Below, piece after piece: positions 1 to 11,700 of a stretch of DNA of 64,000 bases (within the stretch, counting starts at the first letter, position 1; each line of letters starts with the position of its first letter). The stretch spans positions 3,032,501-3,096,500 of the forward strand of contig JBBMOA010000012.1 of NCBI GenBank assembly GCA_037954235.1, in the 5' to 3' direction. The notes under the pieces are model-generated. The model was given only the letters and a program-made list of their open reading frames with translations, ran no database searches and was not told the origin of the DNA. The stretch comes from Aulostomus chinensis (Eukaryota; Chordata; Actinopteri; Syngnathiformes; Aulostomidae). Position numbers and translations under genes: made by a program.

Positions 1-149
1 TTACAGACGAGGGAAGCGGACGTTCACTCATGCTAACTTATTCCCGGCTGTTGAGGCTCCTTCATGCACCTCTCCATGGTGGAATGTTTTCAGTTTTGTA
101 ATTTTCCATTAAAAAATCTAATCTAATCAAATCCAGTGATTATGACATT

Positions 150-215
150 ATGACAGTGGCCTTCGGCCGCTCAGATCTTTCCAGTTCATCCTTGAGTCCA
201 GGTTTGTGTGAACAA
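150..215 (+). repeat. Fragment of a fish dispersed repeat ('cagttcatccttgagtcca' type)
   Basis: It contains cagttcatccttgagtcca followed by a gtttgtgtga-like stretch. This motif recurs at 20601-20694 and 48961-49080, and in reverse at 27540-27855 and 62703-62800. It is a very common element in fish genomes; no class assigned. Confidence 0.5.
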
Positions 216-384
216 TTCAATGAAGTCAGACATTAATACTGAGACATGCTAAATACTCTATGTGACAAGCTCGTTTGACATTTGGGGGAGTTTGCTTCCT
301 GGCTCACTGTCGAGTTTTAGTAGGGGCTCAATACCACTTCAAGGTACTTTTATGCTGAAAATGAAGCCGGAGCCATCAGCTGGC

Positions 385-418
385 TAGCTTAGCTTAGCTT
401 AGCTTAGCTTAACTTAGC
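385..418. repeat. AGCTT pentamer tandem run
   Basis: About six consecutive near-identical copies of a gctta/agctt 5-mer. It resembles the CTAAGCTAA motif found in other dispersed repeats in this window. Confidence 0.7.
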
Positions 419-2562
419 AACGTGAAACAAAGTGTGGAAGTTCGCCACGCTTGATCCAAAAAAGTAAAAATTAAAAAAAAGGCTAAAATCAGAAATCAAA
501 CACTTTACATCAAATTACATGGCGAAACAAATTAAAAATATGACAGGAAGTTGTCAGCCGGCCAAAGCGTTAGTGAGACCTGCTTTGGTCACCGGCCACT
601 AAGGAACGTTGACCCACTATCACTACGACGCCACTACGTTAATACTTCACGCACTGTAGCTTTCATACTAGGAACTAAATCAATACAATGAAATACGTTC
701 AAGAACATTTTGGTTTAGTCACAACACGGATGAAGACTTTGCGGAGTCACTTGGGCGGTGACGCCGCACTCAGCCGGCTGTCTGCTTTCGCCTCCACGTC
801 TCGCCGGCTGTCTCATTCCTCCTGAGACAAACAACGCTCATCTTCTCATCAACTCTCAGCGATTTTCCTCAAATGTCAAACTTCTCAAGTTGTTATTTTC
901 TACATGAATTAAAAAAAAAAAAAAAAAAATCCAAGAGTCCTTCGTCTTCCCACGGATTCATGAATGAGTGTATACAAGTGAGTCAAACTCCGTGGGACAA
1001 CACATGATTATTTGTGAAGTGGTGATTTTGAAAACAGAGCCAGTTGGGGGTTTTGGGGGGGGGGGGGGGGCACTTCAAGATGTTGTCATGGATGAGGGGT
1101 CATTCCACATGGCGGCCACGTCCCTGAACCTGCCATTGGAATTGTGGGAAAGCGATAACCATTAGTTTCTCTGTGGGGTGCATTGTGAAACCCCCTTCAG
1201 AAGTCAAAGACACGGAGTCCCGTTGGTGAGCATGCGGGTCCCCTGCTTTAACACAGATAACATTTGACTCTGAGGTGCTGGCAGCCTGGGGGACAGCAGC
1301 CAGGCTCAGTTTTCACAGAGCTGAGAATGAAACATGGACTCTCTGTCGGCTGGGAGGCTTCAGCGGACGGAGAGGAGGGAAGACGCAGGAGCGGCACACA
1401 GTAGGAAGAATAAACTCCTTCAATGAAATGTAAAGTGCTGCTCTACGCAGCCTCTGGGGCAGAGAGGCTTCCATCCTGGAGATGCTTTTCATTTAATACC
1501 ATAAATGGATTACGGCTCAAGTTATAATTACTCAGGAAGGGCGTGAGTAATCCACTCCTCTACTGCTCCAGTTAATGAGGAAAGCCGATATTTCATTTAT
1601 TTTCTTGACGACCATTTCAGGCATCATCCCGCATCAGTTAATGACATCCAGTACAGTTTTCTTCCCTTCAAAATAAAAGCAGTAATACTTAATATTTGTA
1701 TCATCACTATCATTATGAGATGTTACTCCAACTCTGCCAGAACACGAATGTCCTGGTCACCAACTCGTTTTTTTAACTCGTCTCTCGTGTGTCCCTCCAG
1801 TATTTGATTCGCTAAGCTAGCAGGAGCACTTAGCTTGGCCCTTAATTATTTGTCTAAGGTTGGAGTAATTAATGTGTACATTCAAAATCTACACAACTTT
1901 GTGTTTTGAGCCCAATGACACGTCAACTCGCAAAAAGCTGTGAACAAGGCAGGCTTTTGCATCCCTCACTAACTTATGCTGAAACTTGACACTGTGCAGG
2001 CTTCATTCACGCTCCTATTTAGGTCCAGTTTCAAATACAGTTTTTATAAACGCCAATGTCTGGATTGATGATATTCATCGATTATATCAACGAACCTTCT
2101 TTTAATTCAGGCAAACCTGGGCTGCACGCTACTCCCTCCGTGGCAGCTCGGCCCGCTTCTCTGGAGTTTAAAAGATTTCATGATTGTGATCAGGACTTTG
2201 AAAAGTGAGCGAAGCACTGAGGGGCTGGTGATTCGTTTATTGATCTTCCAATTTACTCGTCCTCATGTTCTCTTAAGACACAAATAACTCGTCTCCGTGG
2301 ACGGCATGTCTGCTATGAACCACTCGCTGAGACGGGCTGGACTTGCCAAAACCTTGTGCACTAATCGTCTTCCCCTCAGAGATAATGAGTAGAGAATAAC
2401 AACCCAGGAAACACACCAAGCTGAATTACTGGCGGGCTCATAACCGCACAAAGATAATGTGAATTGTCTGGCGACTCATGGCCGTGTCACGGACACTTGT
2501 TGAGCGCCACTCATTCAGCTGTTGCTTTCATCTCTGTCGAGCAGGTCAAGCTGGAAGGTTAC

Positions 2563-2732
2563 CTGGCGTTGATGAGATACTGCGCCAGGCTGATGTTAGC
2601 GGGGGTCCCTGTGATGGTGATCTGCCGCTCAGATGAGCCCTCCATGGCATTTGCAATTTTGATCTGCGCTCCAGACATCTGTCGAATCTCATTGATTTTG
2701 GTTCCCTGGCGTCCAATGATACAGCCTATTAG
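2563..2732 (-). CDS. pcbp3: pcbp3 coding exon 11 (body of KH3)
   Basis: 170 nt encoding KH3 from LIGCIIGRQGTKINEIRQMS through NISLAQYLINA plus two bases of the next Arg codon. The acceptor is CTCCAG and the donor GTAACC. The GRQG loop and the IKIANAMEGSSERQITI strand pair are intact. It ends in phase 2, so at least one more coding exon is required. That exon is not in 1-2562. Confidence 0.96.
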
Positions 2733-5700
2733 CTGGAGAAAAGCAGAGGTCTTAGACCCTGAAGCAGAAACACAAGGAAACGGCGCTCGTCTTCAGTCTT
2801 ACATTTCTACGAATGAGTGAGTCTGTGGGATCAATGGCGGTAACAGGTGGTGAATCAGTGGGCTTTACAGCCTAAACCTGACACACCTGGGGGTTTCACA
2901 CTACGATATTACTACAAAAACATCTCAATTCACGTGTGGAGAACTGGGAACTGACAGGATGCAGAAACTGTCCTCACATCGTTAGGAATGGTGAGTTCAT
3001 GGGTGCTGGCTGGTGGACTGGCATCCAAACCTGAAGTGGGGAGAAACGGCAGGAAAATTAGAATTTTTAAAGTTCTGAATGAGTTTTTTAAGCATGAATA
3101 AAGCTGCAGAGACTGTTTTCTGTGTAAAGACACACATGGTGTGTGTGTGTGTGTGTGCGATATTATCAGAGATGCTCTGTTTTGTATTTTGGAGCCATTC
3201 TGGATGAACATGAATCCTGATAGGGAATCTTCACTTGAAGCTGGCTTTCACTCCTCTGCTCCTTACGTGTCAGTCAGTCACCTTCCGTAGTTGCCGAGTG
3301 TGATAACAGTAGCCAAGTCCCTGTTTTGTAAATGTTGGCTTACTGCTGCGTGAGCTAGCATGGGCTAGTGGTTGTGGCTGTCAGCTTCCGCACAAGCACA
3401 ATGGAAAAACAAGAGTCTTGGACGGCTCTGCTGTGGTTGGCCGCCAGTCTCCATCAGCTTCAGCTAAACGTACGTGGCTGCCGCTTCCTTTTATTTATGA
3501 GTACTTGAAAGACATAAAAACTTTTTAGGTGAAACATAACAAATGCATTCTCGTCAGGGTGTTCCTGACAGAACACGAGCAGCTGTTCTTTTCTCCACCG
3601 CTTGTTGGCACCGATGATGGAACTGAACAGCGTTCAGTGCTCTTTAATAAAAACATGCTCTCTAACTTTGGTGATTAAAAAAGTGGGTGCCGACTCAAAG
3701 ACTCGTCCTGGCTGCTGACGATTCGTCATCCACCGCCGTCTCCACTGAGGATGATTGACACGGGCACCGGCGGCCTGATTCATGGACGTGTCACCTCAAC
3801 CTGAAAGTCTCTCGGCTGTAGTCCAGCCTCACCTCTACCAGTGCTGATGTCATCGTGGTGAGACCTGCGGGACCCGTTTACCCGGATCAAGAGATGTGAG
3901 CGAGCCGACTCACAGTCAGTCCCCAGTTTCCCTGTTTACTAAAACCCAAATCGTCAGGACTGCAAGAGCAGCACCTGTTCATCAGAACCTCCGTCTGAGA
4001 AGCAGCCCCGGTCCCACCGCCAAAAAAAACACGTAACACCTGCTAACATCTGGCTGTTGCTGCTGTGTGGACACGTCGAATCAACCGCCACTGATTAGAC
4101 GCAGGTGTTCATCACCTCCGATAAACGTGGATGCAAACACGAGCCCCGGCTGAAGGCAGCAGACGCACCACCCACCCACATACAAGGCGAGGAGCGGCCA
4201 GGACTGGAGCACAGCCTTTATGACTGAGGCACCGAGGGCTTTCAGACTGAAGAAGATGAAAACAGAAGTAACCACAGACCAATCAACCTCTGGCGCTCAC
4301 ACTCCCCGTCAAGTTCTTTGTTTCTACCTTACTGTTTACCCGTTTTCTCAGTGCAGCGACTCTGCTCATGACGTTGGACGTGACGCAACAACGGCGTAAA
4401 AAATAAAGCTGTGTAATGGACCAGCAATGAGGTCGGTCAGAATCAGCGAGTGTGCAGTGGAGACGAGTGTCAGAGAGATGCGTCCAGGCGGACGTCTTCC
4501 CCCTGTGCTGAACTGTAGGCTCACATGAAGGATAAAGATACAAATGAGGTAAAAACTAAGCTACCGCACGGAAATGAAGAATGTTTATTTAAAATAAAAC
4601 ATTCCTCAGAGCATCCAGTTATGATTTTTCCTGCACTTCTCTGCGAGTCAACACCTGAAATGGGGCGCGCTGTTGTCAGACCCATGTTGAGTTATGTTTA
4701 GGGTAACCGCTGCAGCTCATGAAACTGGTGTGAAAAGAACATGTGTGAGGGTCGGAGAACATAATTTGCTCTTCTAGACATGCAGGACACGATCCAGGCA
4801 GCACAACACAAGGAGTACAGCCTGTTTGTTCATTCCAGATGAGGGGAGATTCACTCCATCATGATTACACCATGCGCCCAGCATATTCCCCTGGAGGTCT
4901 TCATCTTTATTGTGAAGTAAAGCAACCTAAAGGAAGGCTGTAATCCCACAGACAAGTGATAATTTGGATTATGTCCTGTTAAAGTGAATCCCAGTGTCCC
5001 TTTTGCTTTTCGCCGGCATTATATCAGACAGAGGCAAGAGAAAATGTAGGCCCATACATGAGAAAATCAAAGGAGGGAAGAAACCTACAGGGCCGAGTCA
5101 TGCTGTGACAAAAATAAGAGATAAGGTGGAAGGTAGGGGAAGAGAGAAAAATGTTTCTCTGGATGAAAAGAAAAGGAAATGTCTACAGGGCACTGTGGGT
5201 ACGTACCAGGGAAAGCGGGGGTGGTCTGTCCGAGAGGGGTAAAGGGGGTTTGCTGCATAGCCAACTGGTGGAGCTTGGTCAACTGCTGAAGGGTTAGGAG
5301 GGAAAGTAGAACTAAGAGGTTACTGTTACACTGAGAAATGAAGCCAAACAAAACTAGAGTGAAGAAATGGTGAGGAGAAGAAGGGCCATAACACGGGGTG
5401 GTGGAGGAGGAGGACAAAAACCAAGAGAAAGAGAGATATGGAGAAGGGCGATCGTCAGTCGGGGAGCTAGACTCCACTCCTGAGACTACTTCTGAGGTAG
5501 ACGCGCCAGCCCTGTTTCCTCGTTGTTTTCACTTCATTGAGCAACGTGATGTCACAGAACTTCAACCACCTCCTAACATGCCTTACGTGGTGGCGGCACG
5601 CTGACACAAAGGAACATTAGGATCATAATGTAGATCCTTGGTGAGTGGTAGACACGCAGCTCCGTGCGCAGCTTGTTGTTGTTTAAAGCTTTGGTTTACT

Positions 5701-8700
5701 GTTCATCACTGATGAGACGTTTCAGTTTTGGAATGCGGTGTCATTGTTTGCCTCCATCTTTTTTTGTGTTGTATATTTCCAATTCACCTTCCCAAGCCGG
5801 CCCGGATGTTCTCTGGGGGGCGAAGCCCACTGAAATATAAAATGTGAAGTGAATTTTACTTGAAAATAACAAATATAAATACTAAATCCAGCCAGCTTAG
5901 AAAAAAAAGAGGTATTTTTTAAGGTGTCGGCAAATGCACTGCTAGTCTGAATGAACTTTAGCGAGACGGAGACTCAGTGAAGAAAACAGACATTTGCTGG
6001 TACCTTGTGAAACTAAAAGGTTTGTTTTCGTGACAAAGACATCTTTGCTTAGAACTTGAGGAGCCCAACTGCTGAAGGAAGAGAATCAAGTCCTGAACTG
6101 CGATTGGTTGTTGCCTCAGCTGCTGAACTGGCATCCCAGAGATGTCTGAGGTTCCGCGTCACCCTGAAAGTCTGCTTTGGTTGCTCATGAACGGCTGTGA
6201 ACGCAGGCGTAAGTTCATGCTGGGAAACACTGGTCTCATGCTGAAAAGTGCACCCCCCCCCCCCCCCGAGTGTGGCCACTGTGAAAAAGCACCTAAACTG
6301 ATTACACACCGGCATTATTCCAGTTGTGCCGCCACATAATTTGAACAAATTACGTGCCACCACCATGCAAAGTGGTGTTAAGAGGTCAGGGTCATTTCAC
6401 TCACTGCCAGATCGTCCTGAGTAAAGCGGAGCAACATGGATTTTCCCTCCTGAGTTTCTTTACTCAAATCATTTCATTCCCATTCGCCCCGTCAATTACC
6501 ATGCGCCCTCCTAGTTGGCACTTCTTCAGAATGTGAGGTGTTCTCAATGACCGTCAGACCGTCTCTCGACCCAACACGGTCATAAGATATCCGTCCACCG
6601 CTGTGTATCGCTTCCATCGGGAATGAGGAGGACTTTAAATCCTTAAGAGTTTAAAGAGGGAGGGCGTCAAGTTTGTACTTGAGTGATTGTACCGTCAACC
6701 ACCTCCTCCACCAGCATCAATCACTGCCCAAGCTCGAATTAGCAAATCTGTCATGAAGTAGATGTAGAGATGTTCTTAGGACAAGGACAAATGAAGGCAG
6801 ATTATTCATGGAGACTATCTGGTCCACTGGAACCAAGGAGGTGACTACACTGAAGCTGCCATTACTGTCTCTGCCTTTATTACATTCCCCAGCTGTTGTT
6901 TGGTCGTCAGCCGGATCTGCTAAGAATTCTAGCTGCTAGCTTGCAACTACAAGGACACTCCAGACGTTGTAGCTCAGGACTCCCCTTCCCTAACTTCAGA
7001 GAGAGGCTGTGTCAATATCATTAAATGTACGGTACAGTTGTTCATCACATGTCATTAATATCATGTAGATTAAAAAAAGAGAGACTAAAACTCACATCTG
7101 GGTGAGGGATGGCATACTGTCCCTGAATTGTGTAGGCCTGGAGAAGCAGAATCAACAGCAGGGGTTAGCAAGGATCAACACATACAGAACAAATCCTACG
7201 ATACAACGTCTGACACAACTGATTACACGTGTCGACACCGTCCAAGTCGTGCTGTCTGAATGTCACTGTGACCACACACACCAGATTATATTCGCAGACG
7301 TTTCTTCATTGGTCGTCTTCATTAATAAATTCAAGTCTACTGAGAAAAAAGGCCTTAAACTCGGCCAAGACAAAATCCAAGCACAGACGGCACAGGAATG
7401 AGTTGTTGAATCCAGACACAAGTTTCCAGCATTGCTGGAGGTCCAGTTTCTCTGGTCGAGTTTTCTTTCAATAAGATCTGCTATCACACAAGTTTAAGAC
7501 ACTTAAACATGTCTTAACGCCTGAATTTAGAAGATTTTTCAGAAGAGGCGTTAAGTTCAACCGTGTGGTTCTTTCATATGCTAATGTTAGCTTTGTACTG
7601 CTAACCACGGCATTTCCACTCCTAACATCACCAAAGTGGTGTTTATTAGTAAAGATGATCTTTAGTAACGAAGCTTTGTTTATGCAACGGCGTCGCGGCA
7701 ACAGAGTAGCGATGGCGTAGTCATTGAGCATTCGAAGTGCTGCGTCGAGGGAACGCGTTGCTCTGCAATTCACCGCCAAGCTGCTAGGGGGGTGTGGCTG
7801 TGTCTTTGTATGGTTTCGGGGGGCTCTTGTCGGACTCCTCCATAAATTGTTTGCCATTTGTCTTTTTAGTGCCCTGAAAGAGGAGTAAAGGTGGTCGTAC
7901 TTGCGGACCTCCTTGATAACCCTTTCTTCAGCTTGGTCCATTTTTGCATGTAGCTCTCACCACAGAAACCTTAAAAATGGCGGTGTTGTTGTGCTGAACC
8001 AGAAATGACATTCTGAGCAGAACAATCACAGTCCCTGACGTTCACGTCACGACATGACACGTCGACGCAATGCGTAGTCAGGATTTTTTGGAGGTGCACA
8101 TCAGGCTATGGCGTAGGGTCTGCGTCGACGGCGCAGGTACAGCATCGCCGTGACGCAGAAGCATAAACCAGGCTTAAGTCTCGTTCACTTTTTAGTTGAC
8201 TTTCTGATTTTGGTGGAGGGAACAATGGAGCTTCTACACGGCAACAAAAACTTCTCATCCCTGCAGCGCTCCTTATTGGTAGTTAAGGAGATTAGTTCAT
8301 ACTTTATTGATCCTGAGGGACATTAAAGAAAGGACTGCAGGAGAGACATTTAGATAGCAAACACACACACAGATTTCCACACTGCAAAAAATACACCTTT
8401 ACAATGCAGTTTTATGCAGAAAGTTTCTGCTGTAATGTATTATATACGTGTTGCATTACTGCATATTGTGTTTGTGTCCACTTTTGTCAGAACTGTCTGT
8501 AGCAGGCTTGTCTGTATTTTGTTGTCTTCCATCATTTCAAACAAAAACTTTTTATAATAAGAGTATATTCTCGAAATAGGAGCCATTAAAGTAATTGTGT
8601 GCCGTGCCTCTTATGTTGTTTGGCATCTATTCAACTGCTTATTAGTCTTACATGAATCAATGATGCACATTAGCAGGGAGTGCAGCACATTTGTCTTTCT

Positions 8701-11700
8701 GATGCCGCTTGTTGCTGAGACAACACGTTATCTCGGCCTACCACTAGAAAAGGGTACATTCCTGTCGTCGTAAGTGAGACGAGACACACAAAAGGTCACT
8801 AAAGCGTGTTCAGGCGTTTGAACAAACAACCGTCGGTGTCAGTTTTTCACCCACGAGTGCCGTCTCATTTGTGAAGCGGTGGCATTTACTGGGTGTGCAG
8901 GCAGTGGCTGATGCTGCAGTAAATCTTAGGTTGTCTTTAGGCACAAATTGACCAGCTCTTGCTAGCTCAGCTCTTACCTGGCCACCTGAAAAAATGACAG
9001 GGGTGGAGGCAGGCTTTGGGCGATAAGGGATGGTGGCACCTTTTGGTGGAGACTAGAAGAAACAGAGGGAGAGGAAGAAAGCATCAGATGCAGGTGGGAC
9101 ATGCTCAAGCCACAAAACACACACTTAACTTAAACGACAACTTTTAATGACTGTGCTGACTGTCCATCGTCCCCAGAGCCGGACCACAGAGACGCAACTC
9201 TCCTCTGTGCTGCCCTCCCTGATTTTAAAGCCACACTTTCCAGTGATTCAGAGTAATTTCATGGTGAATTTATGAAAAAACCCTGAGCTCTGTTCATGCA
9301 GGCAAAGATCATTTGTGTATTTGCTGAATTTTGAAGGAGGTATGCTATCACTTCCCATCCACTACCATTCATTGTGCTAAGCTAACTAGCATGGGTCTCA
9401 GCTTCCTAATGCAGCACAGAGGACAGAAGGGTCCTCTGTCTTCTAGTCTGACTCTGTAGAGGATAGACAATGTGAGACTTTCCAAATAATCTGACATTCT
9501 GGAAACGTACTATAATATATTATATAGTTATACGACTCCAAGTAGTCACGTACAACAATAGAACGCTCTGGTTGGTGTGAAAACTTTTGCTCCGCACAAC
9601 TTTATCCTTATTGGCCAGGTTTTTCCATCTTCTTTGTCCTCTCAGGACACCAGGGACATCCTGGTTTAAATTGGACAGCAGGGGAGTTTCCCTTTGTGAA
9701 GTCGCTGTAATGACCGGCGTTATTGATTCACGCCGTACCCAGCAACAAGGCTGCTCAAGACAGTCGGGACTTAATCAGATTTCCTCTGGAGCTTAGAGTT
9801 GTGCTTTGCATACAATACCAAGACATCGCAAACACAAACACACTCGGTTTTCCCAACAATGTGTTTGGATGCTGAATGTCAAAAATGTCAGGAAGTCGCT
9901 CAGATTTTCTGTCATGCCCTTGTTCTCTGCACATGGTCCTCCTCACATCTACATCTGCAATATACAAGCACGATGGGACCGCCCCAGTTTTTCGTCAGCG
10001 TCAGCAGTCAACATGACACACGCCAACATGCTGAGCAGGGCTCAAATCATGCAGTGGTTAGAACAGAATAGAAGGGAAGAGAAAATGCTGCATGTGTTTG
10101 AGCCACGACCTAAACAGTGTCCACGCTTAGAGGACAACATCTTTAATCTAGCAAACTTCAACATCTCAATCAGCAATAAACATGGACTCCCGAAACTATG
10201 ATAGTAAATTGGAGTCCTGGGCTCTTGTGGTTATTTCTGGAGGAAGGGGTTTCAAATGGCCCTCAGGCTTTGCTTCCTAAATTGAGGGTTTAAAAAAAAA
10301 TCTGTGCACTTTGTCAATTATTGACTCGCCATGAGGTTTCTTGATGTCACAAAGACATTTTTCAACCCTGCACGACTTCACAGCGATCCCAGGAGGCAGG
10401 AAACACCAGGCATGAAATGCAACTGTACAACAGGTCGGTAAAATCCAAGCATTCCTCATCCAGCTTTGCTCAATCATCCAGATACTCTGACTTTAGCAAC
10501 AAGAAGCCGCGAGGGTGGAAAAAAGTGCAGGTTCAACACATCCAACTATGAATCCTTGAAAGGCAAATGGGTGAAATATCTGTTTATTAAGAGTTACTAA
10601 TCAAATGAAATGTAATGACATCACATAACATCATTAATGACATCATCAGCCATGCGTTGCTGTACTCTACCTCCAGCATGACCACACAGATCTGTTTGAC
10701 ACACTGGATGATGGCTTCTGGGGTTCCAGAGATTGTCACCGCGCGTTCTGTAGAGTTGGGCAGCATGTCCCCTGCTACCTGCACCTGGGCCCCTGTGGAC
10801 TGGACAAGAGGAACACACTGTTGAGGGATTTGACAACGCTGACAGCATTCTCGCACAAGAACTCGCCTCTGCAGGGCAGCGAACAGAACAGGAACCTATT
10901 TTCCGGCCTCCTTGACCAATCAAGCCCTCACGCTGAAGGCTGGATAAGTGGCTTCAGTCGCTGAACACAAAATGGTGGTGTCTTGTTCTTGCATACTAAG
11001 TGTCCGTTGATGCAGAGCAGCAGTTGGTCATATAGAAGGGTTCACATGACGCTCACGCCTCCTGCCAAGGTTCATGTGGACGTACAACAAACACTCCACC
11101 TCTCAGGCTCAATATTTCAGCAGAAGACGAACATGCACAAGTCGACATTTCCATAAGCAGCCAGTGTTTTTCACAGGCTGTAGCTGTACACGAGGCTGTC
11201 CTAGTTTATGCCTGGATTCCCCTGCACACTTTGTGCTCCATCAACCCGTTAAGCCTCACACAACTGGGGCAAGTTAGCAGTCCCCCCCCATGACAATCAC
11301 CTCCAACCCTTTGGACGTGTTTGAAAATATCATGCTGTGGATTGTCCACGAAAGACGTTCTATTACCCAGTCAGAAATGACTCCAATAACACGCTCCTAA
11401 CTGAACAGGTGTAACACAACACTCACGTACTCTGCAGTAGCAGTTTAGGAAACATCAAAGAGTGTTGTATTTACAGCTTTATGCTGTAGAACAAAATGTT
11501 GAAAGATCTTCAGGTGGTGTTAACACAGAACTTATTTCAGGAATTCAGAAAACTCATTAGCCTGCAGATGAGGGAGCAGCATGTTCAGCCTATTTCTCGG
11601 TATTAGGCTCACTCCTGTGCTGCTCTGGTACAGCTGAGTATAGGCTCTGACTGCCATCCCACTGAGCCTGGCTCTGCTCTGTTGCAGGCACTTGTAGAAT

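Larger units (their letters stand above)
1..2562. other. Start of the last pcbp3 intron; no exon found
   Basis: I looked on the minus strand for a short terminal exon encoding a sequence like RLTSEVTGMGTL and found none. The stretch contains a degenerate AGCTT pentamer run (about 385-418), a G-tract (1048-1071), an A-tract (909-929), and a copy of the 'cagttcatccttgagtcca' dispersed repeat (about 150-215). Nothing else stands out. Confidence 0.6.

Noticed and set aside
2464..2820. 118-codon plus-strand open frame
   Set aside because: Shadow of pcbp3 exon 11 (KH3) on the other strand.
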